Source of the DNA: a candidate division WWE3 bacterium RIFCSPHIGHO2_01_FULL_40_23
Lineage (GTDB): Bacteria; Patescibacteria; WWE3; UBA101185; 2-01-FULL-41-18
Length of the DNA stretch: 64,000 nucleotides
NCBI GenBank assembly: GCA_001772615.1
Contig: MEUZ01000007.1
Location: 62,001 to 126,000, forward strand
Reading direction: 5' to 3'
Shown: positions 63,792-64,000 of the stretch, one piece after another
Layout: each line of letters begins with the position of its first letter
How positions within the stretch are numbered: the stretch's first letter is position 1
The notes under the pieces: model-generated
Seen by the model: only the letters and a program-made list of their open reading frames with translations
The model's database searches: none
Told to the model about the DNA's origin: nothing
Program-made: the position numbers and the translations under genes

Positions 63792-64000
63792 CTAAAAGTG
63801 GGAGAAGATTTGCTTCTCAGCGGTTTCGGCCGTGAATTTCGAAACCAGTTCTATCCGATCCGCGAACTCTTGGACAGTCGCGATTGAGCTGGAACCAACA
63901 TCGCACAAAATTACAAAGATGTTGATTTCCAATTCTTTCTTAACTGTTTTGAGAAAGCGGATAAACTCCGAGCTGACCGCGCATTCGCCATCAGTGATGA
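63792..64000 (-). CDS. C-terminal part of a VWA-domain-like protein (partial)
   Basis: Open minus-strand frame from the window edge to TAG at 63794-63792, about 68 residues. It begins ITDGECAVSSEFIRFLK, where TDGE fits the metal-ion-dependent adhesion site of von Willebrand A domains, followed by a strand (INIFVILCDVGSS) and helices typical of the fold's end. Same orientation as the 895-residue gene, but separated by repeats and a hairpin. Confidence 0.6.
   Translation of the reverse strand, partial: ITDGECAVSSEFIRFLKTVKKELEINIFVILCDVGSSSIATVQEFADRIELVSKFTAETAEKQIFSHF

Noticed and set aside
1..64000. CRISPR array, insertion sequence or integrase in the window
   Set aside because: No regularly spaced direct repeats, no transposase or recombinase motifs were found; the repeats present are palindromic and of REP type.

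Overview
The window looks like a chromosome segment of a Candidate Phyla Radiation (Patescibacteria) bacterium, most likely from the Microgenomates side; that placement is inference. Supporting signs are an AT-rich core gene set, unusually short versions of universal proteins (EF-Ts of 151 residues, YbeY of 94, RF1 of 315), an archaeal/eukaryotic-type prolyl-tRNA synthetase, no biosynthetic pathways, many small secreted or membrane proteins of unknown function, and many core genes whose -10 box lies only 6-7 nt before the start codon (leaderless mRNAs). UGA is used as a stop and the tRNA-Trp has a CCA anticodon, so the code is standard.

Layout. 1-9.2 kb: end of an unknown gene, rpmE-prfA, then a leftward operon rpsF-ssb-rpsR, a MutL-like/KOW protein pair, ctpA and htrA, and ychF. 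9.2-31 kb: housekeeping groups (cyclase-like/PEBP/Gmad2 proteins, mpg, cysS, dnaX-recR, a membrane protein-ybeY-pth, hinT-rpsU-yqeY, proS, rpsB-tsf-frr-rseP) separated by single orphan genes. 31-41.9 kb: secreted proteins, dprA-topA, the cell-shape cluster mreB-mreC-mreD-mrdA, def and fmt. 42-47.5 kb: large secreted and metalloprotease-like orphans, rpmB, an iron-permease-like protein and a GH1 glycosidase. 47.7-54.5 kb: tRNA-Thr, tRNA-Tyr, tRNA-Thr, rpmG and tRNA-Trp, apparently an old cluster split by orphan genes. 54.6-64 kb: almost purely accessory, with small orphan operons, two toxin-antitoxin modules (one toxin frameshifted), two frameshifted mini-genes, paired membrane proteins, an 895-residue Cys-rich protein and the end of a VWA-like protein.

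Two modes of gene organisation are interleaved. Core genes sit in AT-rich operons with leaderless or weak-Shine-Dalgarno starts. About 37 orphan genes instead carry a strong AAAGGAGA-like Shine-Dalgarno; most stand alone, are capped by their own intrinsic terminator, look more GC-rich, and occur inside otherwise conserved clusters, often as tandem paralogues. This dispersed, cassette-like gene class is the most unusual property of the window. Palindromic intergenic repeats of the GTCATTCCNGNN type are scattered throughout and in one case provide the C-terminus of a protein (Fmt). Possible regulatory RNAs are a two-state leader before rpsB, a leader with an internal terminator before the gene at 60146, and a short transcript at 51.09 kb.
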